Assembly (NCBI RefSeq): GCF_002238045.1
Contig: NZ_NBYO01000001.1
Coordinates: 372,001 to 436,000, forward strand
Length of the DNA stretch: 64,000 bases
From: Notoacmeibacter marinus
GTDB lineage: Bacteria; Pseudomonadota; Alphaproteobacteria; Rhizobiales; Rhizobiaceae
Direction: 5' to 3'
The position numbers were made by a program, and so were the translations under genes. The notes beneath the pieces were generated by a model. That model ran no database searches. It worked only from the letters and a program-made list of their open reading frames with translations, and was not told the origin of the DNA. Shown here in pieces: positions 62,773-64,000 of this stretch (positions are counted from its first letter, which is position 1; the number at the start of each line of letters is the position of its first letter).

Positions 62773-64000
62773 TCAGTGCGCGCCGGAAAAGGAGCCGGTG
62801 CGCACATCGTAGTCGACGGCGAGTCCGTAATCGGGGTCGTCGTCCTCTTCGACCAGAAGCTGGCCCGCCCGGTTCAGTAGGCGGTGACAGTCACGCGAGA
62901 GGTGGCGCAGGCTGACACGCTTGCCCTGTTGTTCGTATTTCGCGGCGACATCCTCGATTGCCTGTAGCGCCGACTGGTCGACCACGCGCGAATTGGCGAA
63001 ATCGATCACCACCTCCTCCGGATCGCCCTTCGGGTCGAACAGTTCGCTGAACCCGTCGGTCGATCCGAAGAAGAGCGGCCCTTCGATGGAATAAACCTTC
63101 TGGCCCTTGTGGTTGAGCCGGCTCGTGGCGTGAATGCGCTTGGCGTTGTTCCAGGCGAAGACCAGCGCCGAGACGATCACGCCGACAACTACGGCGACCG
63201 CAAGGTCGGCCATGACGGTGACGGCGGTCACCAGAACGATCACGAAGCTGTCGGAAAGCGGGATCTTCCGCATGATAAGGAGCGACCGCCAGGCGAAGGT
63301 GCCGATCACGACCATGAACATCACGCCGACCAGGGCCGCGAGCGGGATGATCTCGATCAGCGGCGCGGCGAACAGAATGAAACTGAGCAGGAACAGCGCC
63401 GCCGAAATGCCGGAGAGGCGCGTCCGCCCGCCCGAGCGTACATTGATCATGGACTGGCCGATCATGGCGCAGCCGCCCATGCCGCCGAAGAAACCCGTGA
63501 TGGTGTTGGCTGCGCCCTGCGCCAGGCATTCCTGCGAGGCGCCGCCGCGTTCCTCGACGATCTCGCCGACGAGATTGAGCGTCAGCAGCGACTCGATCAG
63601 GCCGATAGCCGCCAGAATCACCGCGTAAGGCAGGATGATCGTGAAGGTCTCCCAGTTCAGCGGCACCATCGGCAGGTGGAACTGCGGCAGGCCCCCCTCG
63701 ATGGAGGCCAGATCGCCGACGCGGGGCGTATCGAGACCGAAGACGATGACCAGGCCTGCCACGATGGCAATGCCGGCAAGCGGGGCGGGGATCGGCGATT
63801 TCAGCTTCGGCACCACCCAGATCAGCACCATTGTTAGCACGACGAGACCCAGCATCAGCGCCAGTTCCCAGCCTTGCATCCAGGCATGGCCGCCATTGGC
63901 CTCGGCGGTGCGGAACTGACCGAGCTGCGCCAGGCCGATCACGATGGCCAAGCCGTTGACGAAGCCGAGCATGACGGGCGTCGGCACGAGGCGGATGAAT
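62773..64000 (-). CDS. SulP-family anion transporter with STAS domain (5' end beyond window)
   Basis: Inner-membrane transporter, partial: the frame is open through the right edge (reading F-I-R-L before the GTG at 63987), so the N-terminal helices are missing. Visible are VPTPVMLGFVNGLAIVIGLA, IESLLTLNLVGEIVEER, the family stretch MIGQSMINVRSGGRTRLSG, and a cytoplasmic STAS domain (IDFANSRVVDQSALQAIEDV) with an acidic tail. SulP proteins move sulfate, bicarbonate or C4-dicarboxylates; the gamma-carbonic anhydrase gene next door hints at bicarbonate, by inference only. Confidence 0.92.
   Translation of the reverse strand, partial: FIRLVPTPVMLGFVNGLAIVIGLAQLGQFRTAEANGGHAWMQGWELALMLGLVVLTMVLIWVVPKLKSPIPAPLAGIAIVAGLVIVFGLDTPRVGDLASIEGGLPQFHLPMVPLNWETFTIILPYAVILAAIGLIESLLTLNLVGEIVEERGGASQECLAQGAANTITGFFGGMGGCAMIGQSMINVRSGGRTRLSGISAALFLLSFILFAAPLIEIIPLAALVGVMFMVVIGTFAWRSLLIMRKIPLSDSFVIVLVTAVTVMADLAVAVVVGVIVSALVFAWNNAKRIHATSRLNHKGQKVYSIEGPLFFGSTDGFSELFDPKGDPEEVVIDFANSRVVDQSALQAIEDVAAKYEQQGKRVSLRHLSRDCHRLLNRAGQLLVEEDDDPDYGLAVDYDVRTGSFSGAH

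Overview
The window looks like chromosomal DNA of an alphaproteobacterium of the order Hyphomicrobiales (Rhizobiales). The evidence is a roughly 2,830-residue NdvB/ChvB/Cgs-type cyclic beta-1,2-glucan synthase, a five-step hut pathway that uses HutF and HutG, ccoNOQP and ccoGHIS controlled through perfect FNR boxes, and uniformly GC-rich genes packed with ATGA start/stop overlaps. I see no insertion sequence, phage, integrase or CRISPR array. Genus cannot be decided by eye.

Layout. 1-251 is the N-terminal end of a large LEPR-XLL exoprotein running off the left edge, followed by tRNA-Thr(CGT). 634-9014 is one leftward operon, hutI-hutH-hutG-hutU-dctP-dctQ-dctM, so a TRAP transporter sits inside a histidine-degradation operon. 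The divergent hutF-hutC pair starts on the other side of a perfect 24-bp palindrome (9045-9068), the likely HutC operator. 11198-12052 is a D-amino-acid transaminase. 12341-25090 is a microaerobic block: an Fe-S FNR regulator, hemN with a hemerythrin-like protein, ccoNOQP, a convergent AGCS symporter, and ccoGHIS. Two perfect FNR boxes (15024-15037 and 20464-20477) tie it together.

25340-30058 is a complete branched-chain-amino-acid-type ABC transporter (livGFKHM). 30055-35490 is a leftward four-gene operon with 4-base overlaps: a ROK repressor, a di-heme c-type oxidoreductase, a secreted FG-GAP/ASPIC-UnbV protein and glucokinase. It is divergent from a XylF-type sugar ABC transporter (35679-39151) whose ATPase has a single nucleotide-binding domain. 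The coupling of sugar uptake and phosphorylation with an exported heme/beta-propeller pair is the most unusual arrangement here.

39258-49098 holds a DUF924 protein, fadD behind a 19-bp inverted repeat, pgi, a formate/nitrite-transporter-family protein, a CoxG-like protein, an operon of a TorD-like chaperone, a DUF4444 ligase-like protein and ApbC/Mrp, a small secreted protein, and class I fructose-bisphosphate aldolase. 49364-53048 is a PaoABC-type molybdenum aldehyde oxidoreductase. 53212-61704 is the cyclic glucan synthase. The right end has a GlcG/HbpS-like protein, a gamma-carbonic anhydrase and a SulP transporter cut by the window edge.

A recurring theme is that all three solute-binding-protein genes (dctP, livK, xylF) are followed directly by a strong hairpin before the permease genes.
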